DNA of 6,874 nt from Lactobacillaceae bacterium (GCA_031282325.1 JAITDY010000061.1:1-6874), one strand, 5' to 3'; positions 1-6,507 are shown, counted from the first letter of the stretch. Translations and numbers: made by a program. Notes: a model not told the origin generated them from the letters alone.

Positions 1-1740
1 AATTGATTTTTTAGTCGTTTTCGTACTTTTAAAATCAGCTAGCGCTTGTAAAACAACTGGTTTTAACAAAAAATCTTGCGTTTGGTCAGCATAGCCACCA
101 ATTAAGGATTTAGGTTGCATTACATAGGACATTACAATATATTGCGGATCATCAGCAGGAACAATCATTACCACTGAATGAGTCGAATCTAAATAACTAT
201 TTGTATATACTCCGTTTTTAGCTAATTGTGCTGTTCCAGTTTTGGCAGCTACTTTATATCCTTCATCTTCCAAAGAATAAAAACCTCCGGTTGCTTGAGA
301 CATATTTACAACATCCTCCATAGCTGAAATTACTTTTTTAGTAGTTGATTTTTTTAGAATTTTTTTGCTTTTGCTTACTTTTACATTTTTTACTACTTTG
401 TTTTTGCTAGATACTACTTTTTCCACAATATGTGGTTCAACCATATGGCCCCCATTTACTTCTGCACTATAAGCTCTTAATAGTTGCGCTGGTGTAACAG
501 TAATCGCCTGACCAAAAGATGTGTTTACACGTGAGAGTTCACTATCAAAATTAATGCTTCCGGCACTTTCATCATCGAAACCAACGTTGGTTGTTTTTAA
601 AAATTGAAATTTTTTAATATAAGATAACCATTTATTGTCACCCAATTTTTGTTCAGTTAAAGAAAATGCAACATTAGAAGAAAATGCATAGCCTTTTCTA
701 AACGAAATTACACCCAAATCACTTTCAGCATCATTAACAACCCCACCACCTACTTTTAATGTTCCAGATTGAAAAGTAGCATTAGGATCCCATTTTCCTT
801 CGTTAATAGCTGCACTTAACGTTATTGTTTTCATAGTAGAACCGGGTTCATATGGATTTTGAACTAATAAATTAGACCATGCTTTGTCGATTCCTTTTTT
901 AGTATTTCCATTAAAATTAGGACGTTGTGTTGCCGCTAAAATTGCGCCAGTTTTTGCATTCATAATCACTGCTACAGTTTGTTTTGGTTTTACCTGATCA
1001 TACATTGAATTCATTTGATTTTCTAGAATTTGTTGTAATCGAGAATTTAAGGTCAAATAAACGTCATTACCTGTTAAATTATCGTTCGAGCCAGATAAAT
1101 ACTTGTTATAAGATTGTTCAATTCCCATAACACCTGTCATTTTCATAATTTTATCTTTTTTATCTTCAATGTTTTGAGTTATTCCAATTATATTTGAAGC
1201 AAGGCTTTCATCAGGATAAAGACGAGATTTATTTTCAGTAAATTTAATTCCTGATAATTTAAGTTTTTCTATTTTATTATGCATAGCGATGGACAAATTT
1301 TTACCAGCATTGCCGAATTCTACTTGATATGTATCTTTATTTCGGGGTTTTAAACGCTTTAAAATATCAGACTCTTTCATATCAATAACTTTAGCTAATT
1401 GTTTAGCCGTATTTTTAACATTTTTAACATATAGCGGTTCATTATCTATTCCAACGTAGCTTTTAGACAAGATTGCATACATATCATATGTAACAGATTG
1501 TTCTGCCAAAACATGCCCGTCTGAGGTCAAAATATTCCCTCTTGTTGGCTGTTGATTTTGCTGATTAATAAAACGAGTGTAATAACTAGAATCAATTTTT
1601 CTTCCTTTAGCTTCTTTTAAAACAGTGAATTTAACGAAGGTAAAAATAAAAAAGACAAAAAAAACTACAAAAACAAAAAAAAGCACTTTAGTTGCGCGCT
1701 TGCTCCTAACAACTATTGGATTTTTAACATTTTTTTGCAT
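1..1740 (-). CDS. pbpB: Class B penicillin-binding protein (septal transpeptidase, PBP2B/PBP2x/FtsI type), C-terminus outside window
   Basis: This is a division-specific D,D-transpeptidase that cross-links septal peptidoglycan on the outer face of the membrane; beta-lactams acylate its active serine. The frame stays open from the ATG at 1740 to the window edge, giving 580 residues. A basic N-terminus is followed by one very Phe-rich membrane anchor (about 20-38). A dimerisation/pedestal region follows, with RGNI at about 67 and RLYPDE at about 173. The transpeptidase domain (about 245-567) carries all three catalytic motifs: S301-T-M-K304, S354-S-N356 and K500-T-G-T503, plus GQAITVTPAQLL at about 410-421. 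Relatives in Bacillus and lactic acid bacteria often carry C-terminal PASTA domains; these would lie outside the window and cannot be judged. The ATG lies two bases after the ftsL stop with no clear Shine-Dalgarno, so translational coupling is likely. Other names for the family are pbpX and ftsI. The family is certain; the exact orthologue name is less so. Confidence 0.96.
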   Translation of the reverse strand, partial: MQKNVKNPIVVRSKRATKVLFFVFVVFFVFFIFTFVKFTVLKEAKGRKIDSSYYTRFINQQNQQPTRGNILTSDGHVLAEQSVTYDMYAILSKSYVGIDNEPLYVKNVKNTAKQLAKVIDMKESDILKRLKPRNKDTYQVEFGNAGKNLSIAMHNKIEKLKLSGIKFTENKSRLYPDESLASNIIGITQNIEDKKDKIMKMTGVMGIEQSYNKYLSGSNDNLTGNDVYLTLNSRLQQILENQMNSMYDQVKPKQTVAVIMNAKTGAILAATQRPNFNGNTKKGIDKAWSNLLVQNPYEPGSTMKTITLSAAINEGKWDPNATFQSGTLKVGGGVVNDAESDLGVISFRKGYAFSSNVAFSLTEQKLGDNKWLSYIKKFQFLKTTNVGFDDESAGSINFDSELSRVNTSFGQAITVTPAQLLRAYSAEVNGGHMVEPHIVEKVVSSKNKVVKNVKVSKSKKILKKSTTKKVISAMEDVVNMSQATGGFYSLEDEGYKVAAKTGTAQLAKNGVYTNSYLDSTHSVVMIVPADDPQYIVMSYVMQPKSLIGGYADQTQDFLLKPVVLQALADFKSTKTTKKSI

Positions 1741-1742
1741 TA

Positions 1743-2090
1743 TTACTTACTAATATTTGAAACATTTGATTGACTAGATGACATGCCATAATCACTTGCG
1801 AAATCTTGCAATGATTTCACACTAGTTTGAGAATTTATCTTCTCTTTAAGCATATCATTACCTTTTTTAATTTTAGCAACCTGATCTCGTCTTACATCAA
1901 GCATATTCATTTTATTTTGCATGATATTAGTTAAAAGAATCATAAATGTAATTCCGAAAAAAATAACCGACCCTAAAGAAATGATAGCTTTCCAGTCTTT
2001 TTTGTATAATCTAAAAGAATTTTTATTAATTTGTTTAGTTTTATTTGTTGATGTAACAGTATTTTGATAATATTTTGTATTTGCTGCCAT
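1743..2090 (-). CDS. ftsL: Cell division protein FtsL
   Basis: FtsL is a small bitopic division protein that, in known systems, joins DivIC/FtsB and DivIB/FtsQ and helps activate the septal PBP at the divisome. From the ATG at 2090 it is 115 residues long. The N-terminus is polar and basic, presumably cytoplasmic (1-33). A single membrane helix lies at about 34-56, followed by a short extracellular region (57-115) whose first part (about 60-85) is rich in Met, Leu, Lys and Glu and looks coiled-coil forming. FtsL is poorly conserved in sequence, so the call rests on length, topology and position between rsmH and the PBP gene. A TTG at 2105 would add five residues, but it lies within the Shine-Dalgarno region of the ATG and overlaps the end of rsmH, so ATG 2090 is preferred. 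The start lies one base after the rsmH stop; the stop is two bases before the PBP start. Confidence 0.9.
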   Translation of the reverse strand: MAANTKYYQNTVTSTNKTKQINKNSFRLYKKDWKAIISLGSVIFFGITFMILLTNIMQNKMNMLDVRRDQVAKIKKGNDMLKEKINSQTSVKSLQDFASDYGMSSSQSNVSNISK

Positions 2091-2091
2091 A

Positions 2092-3030
2092 TTAATTCCT
2101 TTCAATTACTCGTAATTTAGAACTTTTGCTTCTTGGATTTCCAAATATTTCTTGTTTAGACGGTACAATTGGTTTTTTTGTAATATTAGTAAAATCCGAA
2201 ATTATATATTTATCTTCAATTGGAAGCCCAATAGGATAGTTATTTTTTGCAGACAAATCAACAAAAAATTTTTTCACAATCCGATCCTCTAATGATTGGA
2301 AAGTGATTACGCTAATTCTCCCTTTATCATTTAATAAATCTGATGCTTTTTTCAATGCAGTTTTTAAAACATCTAGTTCGCTATTTACTTCTATTCGAAT
2401 TGCTTGAAACGTTTTTTTTGCCGGATGCCCTTTAGAGTTCAACACCTTATTCGGCAAAGATTTTTTTATTTCTTCAACTAGTTCGAAAGTTGTATTAATT
2501 GGTCGATCATTAACTATATTTTTTGCTATCTGTCTAGAAAATTTTTCGTCACCGTATTGATAGATAATATTTGCTAATTCAGTTTCCGAATATTCATTAA
2601 TAACTTCATAAGCACTTAATTTTTGATTTTGATCCATTCGCATGTCCAGTTTGGAATTTAAGCGATAAGAAAACCCTCGATCCGCATTATCAAATTGCGG
2701 TGATGACACTCCTAAATCAAAAACAATTCCGTCTATTTTGTAAATTCCTTGTTCTTCAAGTTTTTCTGTTAGATTAGCAAAATTTGAATGAATTAAAACT
2801 AATTTTTTATTCGCAATAGCATCAACAAATCTATTTGAATTAAATTCAATCGCGTTAATATCTTGATCAAAACTAAAAACTTTTCCCTTACCATTTAATA
2901 TTTTTTTGACTAATAAATCGGTATGCCCACCTCCACCTAACGTAGCATCAACGTATATACCGTCGGGTTGAACTTTCAATTGATCAATAGCTTCTTTTAG
3001 CAAAACGGTTGTATGTCCATAATTTTCCAT
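2092..3030 (-). CDS. rsmH: 16S rRNA (cytosine(1402)-N(4))-methyltransferase RsmH (MraW)
   Basis: RsmH is a cytoplasmic S-adenosylmethionine-dependent enzyme that N4-methylates C1402 of 16S rRNA in the decoding centre. It has 312 residues, the usual length. The start GHTTVLLKEA and the SAM-binding motif VDATLGGGGHT (27-37) are typical. So are FDQD (54-57), FDLGVSSPQFD (104-114) with RGFSYR (118-123), GHPAKKTFQAIRIEVN (201-216) and SLEDRIVKKF (246-255). The family usually has a His in the ISFHSLEDR motif; here the motif is ITFQSLEDR with Gln245. The C-terminus has NPRSKSSKLRVIE, the typical family ending. Its ATG shares one base with the mraZ stop codon (TAATG). A GGTGGA sequence at 3037-3042, six bases upstream, may serve as Shine-Dalgarno. 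Its TAA ends one base before the ftsL ATG. The gene is the second of the division operon. Confidence 0.98.
   Translation of the reverse strand: MENYGHTTVLLKEAIDQLKVQPDGIYVDATLGGGGHTDLLVKKILNGKGKVFSFDQDINAIEFNSNRFVDAIANKKLVLIHSNFANLTEKLEEQGIYKIDGIVFDLGVSSPQFDNADRGFSYRLNSKLDMRMDQNQKLSAYEVINEYSETELANIIYQYGDEKFSRQIAKNIVNDRPINTTFELVEEIKKSLPNKVLNSKGHPAKKTFQAIRIEVNSELDVLKTALKKASDLLNDKGRISVITFQSLEDRIVKKFFVDLSAKNNYPIGLPIEDKYIISDFTNITKKPIVPSKQEIFGNPRSKSSKLRVIERN
2097..2102 (-). promoter_or_regulatory. Ribosome binding site of ftsL
   Basis: The minus strand reads AAAGGA here, inside the last codons of rsmH, with six bases between it and the ATG at 2090. This spacing picks the ATG over the TTG at 2105, which lies upstream of this motif and so could not use it. 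Confidence 0.75.
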
Positions 3031-3464
3031 TAGAAGTCCACCAGCCCATCAGCGATATCATCAAAATCATCAGCTGCTGAATCAGCATAATTATTCCAAG
3101 TATCTTTATCCCAAATTTCAAATCCGTTGCCAGAACCAATTACAATCGCATCTTTTTTCAATCCTGCATACTCTTTTAAATTAGCCGGAATTATAATTCT
3201 TCCTTGTTTGTCAAATTGTGCTTCAGTAGCACCAGCCAATACAAAACGCTTAAACTTTCGAGCATCTCTGCCACCAAGGGGTAATTGAGACAATTTTTTT
3301 TCAAATTTGTCCCACTCTTCTAATGAAAAACCAAAAAGTGATTTTTCCATCCAACGTGTTAGGACAAATGAATCACCTAATTGATTTCGAAATTTAGAAG
3401 GAATAATAATACGTGATTTTTCATCAAGAGTGTGATTAAACTCGCCCATAAACATATTCAACAT
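3030..3464 (-). CDS. mraZ: Transcriptional regulator MraZ
   Basis: MraZ is a ring-forming, AbrB-fold DNA-binding protein that controls the division and cell wall operon it heads, acting on repeated boxes in its own promoter. The protein has 144 residues with two related half-domains. Each carries the DxxxR signature: D14-E-K-S-R18 followed by IIIPSKFR, and D85-K-Q-G-R89 followed by IIIPANL. The usual Gly before Arg in the first half is Ser17 here. The ending is acidic (DDFDDIADGLVDF), as in many Firmicutes MraZ. The ATG at 3464 is chosen because a strong Shine-Dalgarno lies nine bases upstream. ATG 3455, giving the more usual start MFMGEF, would lie 18 bases away, so this protein has three extra N-terminal residues. 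Its stop overlaps the rsmH start by one base. Probable MraZ boxes lie just upstream, so autoregulation is likely. Confidence 0.98.
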   Translation of the reverse strand: MLNMFMGEFNHTLDEKSRIIIPSKFRNQLGDSFVLTRWMEKSLFGFSLEEWDKFEKKLSQLPLGGRDARKFKRFVLAGATEAQFDKQGRIIIPANLKEYAGLKKDAIVIGSGNGFEIWDKDTWNNYADSAADDFDDIADGLVDF

Positions 3465-3473
3465 ACAAAAATT

Positions 3474-3481
3474 CCTCCTTT
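3474..3481 (-). promoter_or_regulatory. Strong ribosome binding site of mraZ
   Basis: The minus strand reads AAAGGAGG, nearly perfect complementarity to the 16S rRNA 3' end, nine bases before the ATG at 3464. It fixes the mraZ start and is the strongest Shine-Dalgarno in the window. Confidence 0.9.
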
Positions 3482-3496
3482 CATTTCAGTAATTAA

Positions 3497-3525
3497 ATTC
3501 TACCACTTCTCCCCACTTTCTTCCA
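3497..3525 (-). promoter_or_regulatory. Predicted promoter of the mraZ division operon (extended -10)
   Basis: On the minus strand, TAGAAT (3502 down to 3497) matches five of six bases of the -10 consensus. It is preceded by TGG, forming an extended -10 (TGGTAGAAT, 3505-3497). A weak -35, TGGAAG at 3525-3520, lies 17 bases further upstream and matches three of six. Transcription would start near 3490, giving a leader of about 25 bases that contains the Shine-Dalgarno. The spacer and -35 are covered by the MraZ boxes, so bound MraZ would meet RNA polymerase directly. This is a prediction from sequence; no start site is known. Confidence 0.7.
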
Positions 3526-3529
3526 CTTT
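3503..3529 (-). promoter_or_regulatory. MraZ operator: three 10-bp-phased boxes
   Basis: On the minus strand there are three direct repeats: AAAGTGG at 3529-3523, AAAGTGG at 3519-3513 and GAAGTGG at 3509-3503. They are spaced exactly 10 bases apart, so they lie on one face of the helix. This matches what is known of MraZ operators (TGGG-type repeats at 10-base periodicity in E. coli, AAAGTG-type repeats in Mycoplasma). A fourth GTGG at 3534-3531 is out of phase (8 bases) and is better explained as part of a DnaA-box match. Position over the promoter and upstream of mraZ supports autoregulation. Confidence 0.82.
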
Positions 3530-3547
3530 TCCACAGAGTTTTACACA
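3527..3547 (+). promoter_or_regulatory. Two tandem DnaA-box matches upstream of the mraZ promoter
   Basis: The plus strand has TTTTCCACA at 3527-3535 and TTTTACACA at 3539-3547, in the same direction and separated by three bases. Both fit the relaxed DnaA box TTWTNCACA. Against the strict TTATCCACA they have one and two mismatches. They sit immediately upstream of the predicted -35 and the first overlaps the distal MraZ box. Two other isolated matches occur inside genes (419-427 and 2270-2278), so single matches mean little in this AT-rich DNA; the pairing and promoter position are what count. Binding is not shown. Confidence 0.45.
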
Positions 3548-3563
3548 ATGTTAATAAAAATAA

Positions 3564-3593
3564 AAAAACACATCAATAATTAGATGTGTTTTT
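3564..3593. terminator. Bidirectional hairpin terminator between mraZ and the small plus-strand gene
   Basis: AAAAACACATC (3564-3574) and GATGTGTTTTT (3583-3593) form a perfect 11-bp stem with an 8-base loop. Read on the minus strand, the hairpin runs into seven T (3568-3562) and more T beyond, a good intrinsic terminator. On the plus strand the T run is five bases. No plus-strand gene lies upstream of it, so its likely customer is minus-strand transcription arriving from ftsK through the small gene; it would also insulate the mraZ promoter. Confidence 0.75.
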
Positions 3594-3620
3594 AAAAAAA
3601 TTCAGTTATTATTAATTATT

Positions 3621-3869
3621 ATGAGTGAAAAAAAAATAGATAATTCAAATGATTCTAGTGAAATAAAAATAAAAAAAACTACTAGTATCTCAAATAACGA
3701 TATCGATTTAGAAATCGAAACCAGACTACAAAAACAAAGAAGAAAAATAAATCCACCAAAAGAAAAAAGCCAGGGCGATAAAATTCAGGTAATAGTTTCG
3801 TTATTCTTATTTGCATTAATCATTGGTTCATCATTAATGGTTGTATTAAGGGCATTAAAGATTTTGTAA
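3621..3869 (+). CDS. Small single-pass membrane protein of unknown function
   Basis: I do not recognise this gene with certainty. It encodes 82 residues: a hydrophilic N-terminus rich in Lys, Ser, Asn and Asp (1-38), a basic stretch (RLQKQRRK, 35-42, then PPKEK), and one membrane helix at about 55-76, ending with ALKIL. The positive charges suggest the N-terminus is inside the cell. The tail half resembles short Lys-rich one-helix proteins of lactic acid bacteria such as the DUF4044 type, but I cannot confirm membership. It is the only plus-strand gene here, divergent from mraZ, and its stop codon touches the ftsK stop. The ATG has no Shine-Dalgarno; TATTAT at 3607-3612 could be a -10 for a near-leaderless mRNA, but no -35 is visible. 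A run of nine A (3628-3636) lies in codons 3-6. The composition and sensible topology argue for a real gene, but less firmly than for its neighbours. Confidence 0.68.
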   Translation: MSEKKIDNSNDSSEIKIKKTTSISNNDIDLEIETRLQKQRRKINPPKEKSQGDKIQVIVSLFLFALIIGSSLMVVLRALKIL

Positions 3870-6458
3870 TTATTCTTGAACAAGTACTTCTCTAGGCCTT
3901 TGTCCGTCTTGTGGTCCAACAACTCCAGCAGCTTCTAATTCATCGATAATTCTCGCCGCTCTTCCATAACCGATTCTAAAATTACGTTGCAAAAGACTTG
4001 AAGAAGCCTTTTTTTGTTTAATAACAAATTCTCTAGCTTCAAAGAATAGAGCGTCTCTTTGATCGTTGGTATTTGTTCCGTTAGAGGCGTCATCAGTGCT
4101 TTCATTAATATCAGCATTCATAGCTTCATCATAATCTGCACCTGCTTGATTTTTAATGAAATTAGTTACATTTTCAACATCTTTTGTTGGGATAAAGGAA
4201 CCTTGCACACGGATTGGTTCTTTTCCAATTGGAGCAAAAAGCATATCTCCTTTTCCTAATAGGTTTTCAGCCCCACCTTGGTCTAAAATAACTCGACTAT
4301 CCATTTGAGAAGATACAGCAAAAGCAATTCGACTTGGAACATTGGCTTTAATTAAACCTGTAATTATATCTACAGAAGGTCTTTGTGTCGCTAGAATCAA
4401 ATGGATTCCAGCAGCTCGTCCCATTTGAGCTATTCTAATAATCGCAGTTTCAACATCATTTTTAGCAGTCATCATTAAATCGGCTAATTCATCAACTATT
4501 ACAACCATATATGGCATTTTCACCATTGCCTGACCCTTTTTTTGATTATATTCGCTAACTTTTTGATTCCACTCCTCAATATTTCGCACTCCATTCGATG
4601 CAAACATATCGTATCGATCTTCCATTTCTTTAACGGATTTTTGTAAAGCACGAGCTGCCTTTTTTGGTTCTGAAACAACAGGAGTAATTAGATGTGGGAT
4701 ATCATTATAAATTGATAATTCAACACGTTTAGGATCGACCATTAATAATTTCAATTCATCAGGCTTTAATCTCATTAATAAACCAGTAATAATACTATTA
4801 ATCGCAACTGATTTTCCAGTTCCAGTCGACCCAGCAACCAATAAATGTGGCATTGCTGCTAAATCGGCAGAAACGATATTACCGCTAACGTCTCTACCTA
4901 GTGGAATGGAAAGCGGATGTTTTTTATCGGCTGTACTATTAGTAATTACGTTTTCAAAAGAAACAATTTGTTGAATTTTATTAGGTACTTCTATTCCAAC
5001 AAATGGACGTCCGGGAATTGGGGCTTCGATTCTAATAGATTTTGCCGCCAAAGCTAAGGCCAAATCATCTGCTCTTCGGGTAATTGTTGCAACTTTCACT
5101 CCAGCGGATGGCTTTAATTCAAATTGAGTAACCGTTGGACCCAAATTAGCATTGCTTACTTCAGTATCAATTTTAAAAGTTTTTAAAGTTTCTTGAACTA
5201 ATTTTGCTTTTTGACCTAATTGATTAAATTCTGAACTTTGATCAACTGGCGGAATTTTTTCTAATATAGTAACCGGAGGCAAAACATACGATTTATAATC
5301 ATTTAATTTAGGAGTGGCTTTTGAATGATTTTTTTCTTCAAATTTAATTACTTCTGTTTTGTCTAAAGTATTTAAATCATTAGATAAAATTCGTGTATCT
5401 TCTCTTGCTCCAAAAGAAACTTCTGCATCTAGAGTTTTATTTTGATCCTCAAATACGCTTGTATCATTGTCGTTTATTTTTGAATCGATTTTATAATTAT
5501 TATTTTTTATTTCATTGCCATTATTTAAAACATTATTATTATTATTCCCCGAGGATTGTTGCATGATAGGCACATTAACTGTATTGCTTTTTTTTGGAAG
5601 CGCAACGATACTACTCTGCTTTCCTTTTGCATCGATATCAAACCAGTCTTCAAAACTAGAATGATTTGGTTCATTTTTTTTGAAAGCTGCTTGCGTTGAA
5701 AAAGCTTGTTCTTTTGTTTGCAAATTAGTGGTATTAAAATTATTATTTGTTTGAGTATTATTATTGTCATCATATCTATGGATCTGAAGAGATGAATTTT
5801 CTTGTTTAGATGGAGCTATAGCTATATTTTCTGATATTTGATATGACTTTCCGATATTATTTTTTTCATTATCTGATGTTTTAGCTGCAATTTTTTTACG
5901 GGCTTTTTCACTAGTTTTAATCAAATTATTAAACGCATTTTTTAAAAGTTCAAAAAAAGATTTTCCCATTAGTGTTGTAATTCCGAAAATAGCTAAAACG
6001 ATTGAAAAAATAATTACTCCAACATTGGAAATTAATTTAGAAATAAAGACATATAGAATAACTCCAATAATTCCGCCACCAGCGTTTGTTGAAACTGCTC
6101 TTTTTGCAATATCAGAATTTATGTTTTTTCCTAAAGTTGAAATCAAATCAGAAGAATTAATTTCATTTTGCATCAACATGGAAAGAATTATTAAAAGGGC
6201 AACTACAATAGCAGATATACCAATTAAATATCTATTTTCAATTTTAGGTAATGTTTTTTTATAAAGCAGATAAAAAATAAATGCAATTATTCCAGATGCA
6301 AAAATATAATAAAAATTTCCAAAAATATATTTCAATAAACTAGCAATTATTTTTCCTAAAAAACCTAATTGAAAAATTCCTAAAAATAATACCAAAACAA
6401 ATGAAATTGTTGATATCAGCACATAATCTATACTTGTATTCTGTTTCTTTTTTGCCAT
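3870..6458 (-). CDS. ftsK: DNA translocase FtsK (FtsK/SpoIIIE family)
   Basis: FtsK is a membrane-anchored hexameric ATPase that pumps chromosomal DNA through the closing septum and helps resolve chromosome dimers with Xer recombinase. It has 862 residues. The N-terminal part has four or five membrane helices (about 11-33, 44-66, 76-96, 126-166). A polar linker (about 180-390) is very rich in Asn, Ser and Lys, with runs such as GNNNNN. The motor domain (about 390-770) has Walker A GSTGTGKS (543-550), MVDPKR (573-578), Walker B VVIVDELADL (652-661) and ATQRPSVDIITG (690-701). The C-terminal winged-helix gamma domain (about 799-862), used in this family to read oriented DNA signals, has SLLQRNFRIGYGRAARIIDE (821-840). 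The ATG at 6458 is the only start in frame downstream of a stop at 6465-6467; it has no good Shine-Dalgarno. The TAA directly abuts the stop of the small plus-strand gene. Confidence 0.98.
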   Translation of the reverse strand: MAKKKQNTSIDYVLISTISFVLVLFLGIFQLGFLGKIIASLLKYIFGNFYYIFASGIIAFIFYLLYKKTLPKIENRYLIGISAIVVALLIILSMLMQNEINSSDLISTLGKNINSDIAKRAVSTNAGGGIIGVILYVFISKLISNVGVIIFSIVLAIFGITTLMGKSFFELLKNAFNNLIKTSEKARKKIAAKTSDNEKNNIGKSYQISENIAIAPSKQENSSLQIHRYDDNNNTQTNNNFNTTNLQTKEQAFSTQAAFKKNEPNHSSFEDWFDIDAKGKQSSIVALPKKSNTVNVPIMQQSSGNNNNNVLNNGNEIKNNNYKIDSKINDNDTSVFEDQNKTLDAEVSFGAREDTRILSNDLNTLDKTEVIKFEEKNHSKATPKLNDYKSYVLPPVTILEKIPPVDQSSEFNQLGQKAKLVQETLKTFKIDTEVSNANLGPTVTQFELKPSAGVKVATITRRADDLALALAAKSIRIEAPIPGRPFVGIEVPNKIQQIVSFENVITNSTADKKHPLSIPLGRDVSGNIVSADLAAMPHLLVAGSTGTGKSVAINSIITGLLMRLKPDELKLLMVDPKRVELSIYNDIPHLITPVVSEPKKAARALQKSVKEMEDRYDMFASNGVRNIEEWNQKVSEYNQKKGQAMVKMPYMVVIVDELADLMMTAKNDVETAIIRIAQMGRAAGIHLILATQRPSVDIITGLIKANVPSRIAFAVSSQMDSRVILDQGGAENLLGKGDMLFAPIGKEPIRVQGSFIPTKDVENVTNFIKNQAGADYDEAMNADINESTDDASNGTNTNDQRDALFFEAREFVIKQKKASSSLLQRNFRIGYGRAARIIDELEAAGVVGPQDGQRPREVLVQE
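5532..5546 (-). repeat. In-frame AAT trinucleotide repeat in ftsK (five Asn codons)
   Basis: Five consecutive AAT codons (plus strand ATT x5) encode Asn305-309 in the FtsK linker. Copy number changes would add or remove single Asn residues without breaking the frame, in a region where length is probably tolerated. Confidence 0.8.
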
Positions 6459-6475
6459 TACTATCTATTCTATAC

Positions 6476-6498
6476 AAAAAAATCCTTAATTAATAAGG
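6476..6498 (-). terminator. Weak hairpin and T run after trmL
   Basis: CCTTA (6484-6488) and TAAGG (6494-6498) form a 5-bp stem with a 5-base loop, followed on the minus strand by seven T (6482-6476). It lies ten bases after the trmL stop codon. The stem is short and has only two G-C pairs, so termination may be partial and some transcription could run on into ftsK. Confidence 0.4.
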
Positions 6499-6507
6499 CT
6501 TTATAAA

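Noticed and set aside
419..427. Isolated DnaA-box match TTTTCCACA inside the PBP gene (another at 2270-2278 in rsmH)
   Set aside because: Single matches inside coding sequence are expected at about this frequency in AT-rich DNA; no clustering and no promoter nearby.
1621..1680. Poly-A-like plus-strand stretch as a possible non-coding or slippage region
   Set aside because: In the PBP frame it encodes the Phe- and Val-rich membrane anchor at the expected place after a basic N-terminus, so it is ordinary coding sequence under AT bias.
2091..2105. TTG at 2105 as the start of FtsL, adding five residues (MKGIN)
   Set aside because: It would overlap the end of rsmH and lies upstream of the AAAGGA motif, which is correctly spaced for the ATG at 2090.
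3531..3534. Fourth GTGG repeat as an additional MraZ box
   Set aside because: It is 8, not 10, bases from the next box and lacks the AA(A)GTGG context; it is part of the first DnaA-box match.
3465..3620. Possible origin or autonomous replication element because of DnaA boxes and AT-rich DNA
   Set aside because: Only two boxes, no dnaA/dnaN or rep gene nearby, and AT richness is general here; promoter regulation is the simpler reading.
3935..4259. Open frames of 60 and 66 codons on both strands inside ftsK
   Set aside because: They lie wholly within the conserved end of ftsK, have no recognisable protein features and are frame shadows.
5525..6264. Open frames of about 80 codons on both strands over the FtsK linker and membrane region
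   Set aside because: Low-complexity AT-rich coding sequence leaves alternative frames open by chance; the proteins are compositionally odd and lack good start signals.
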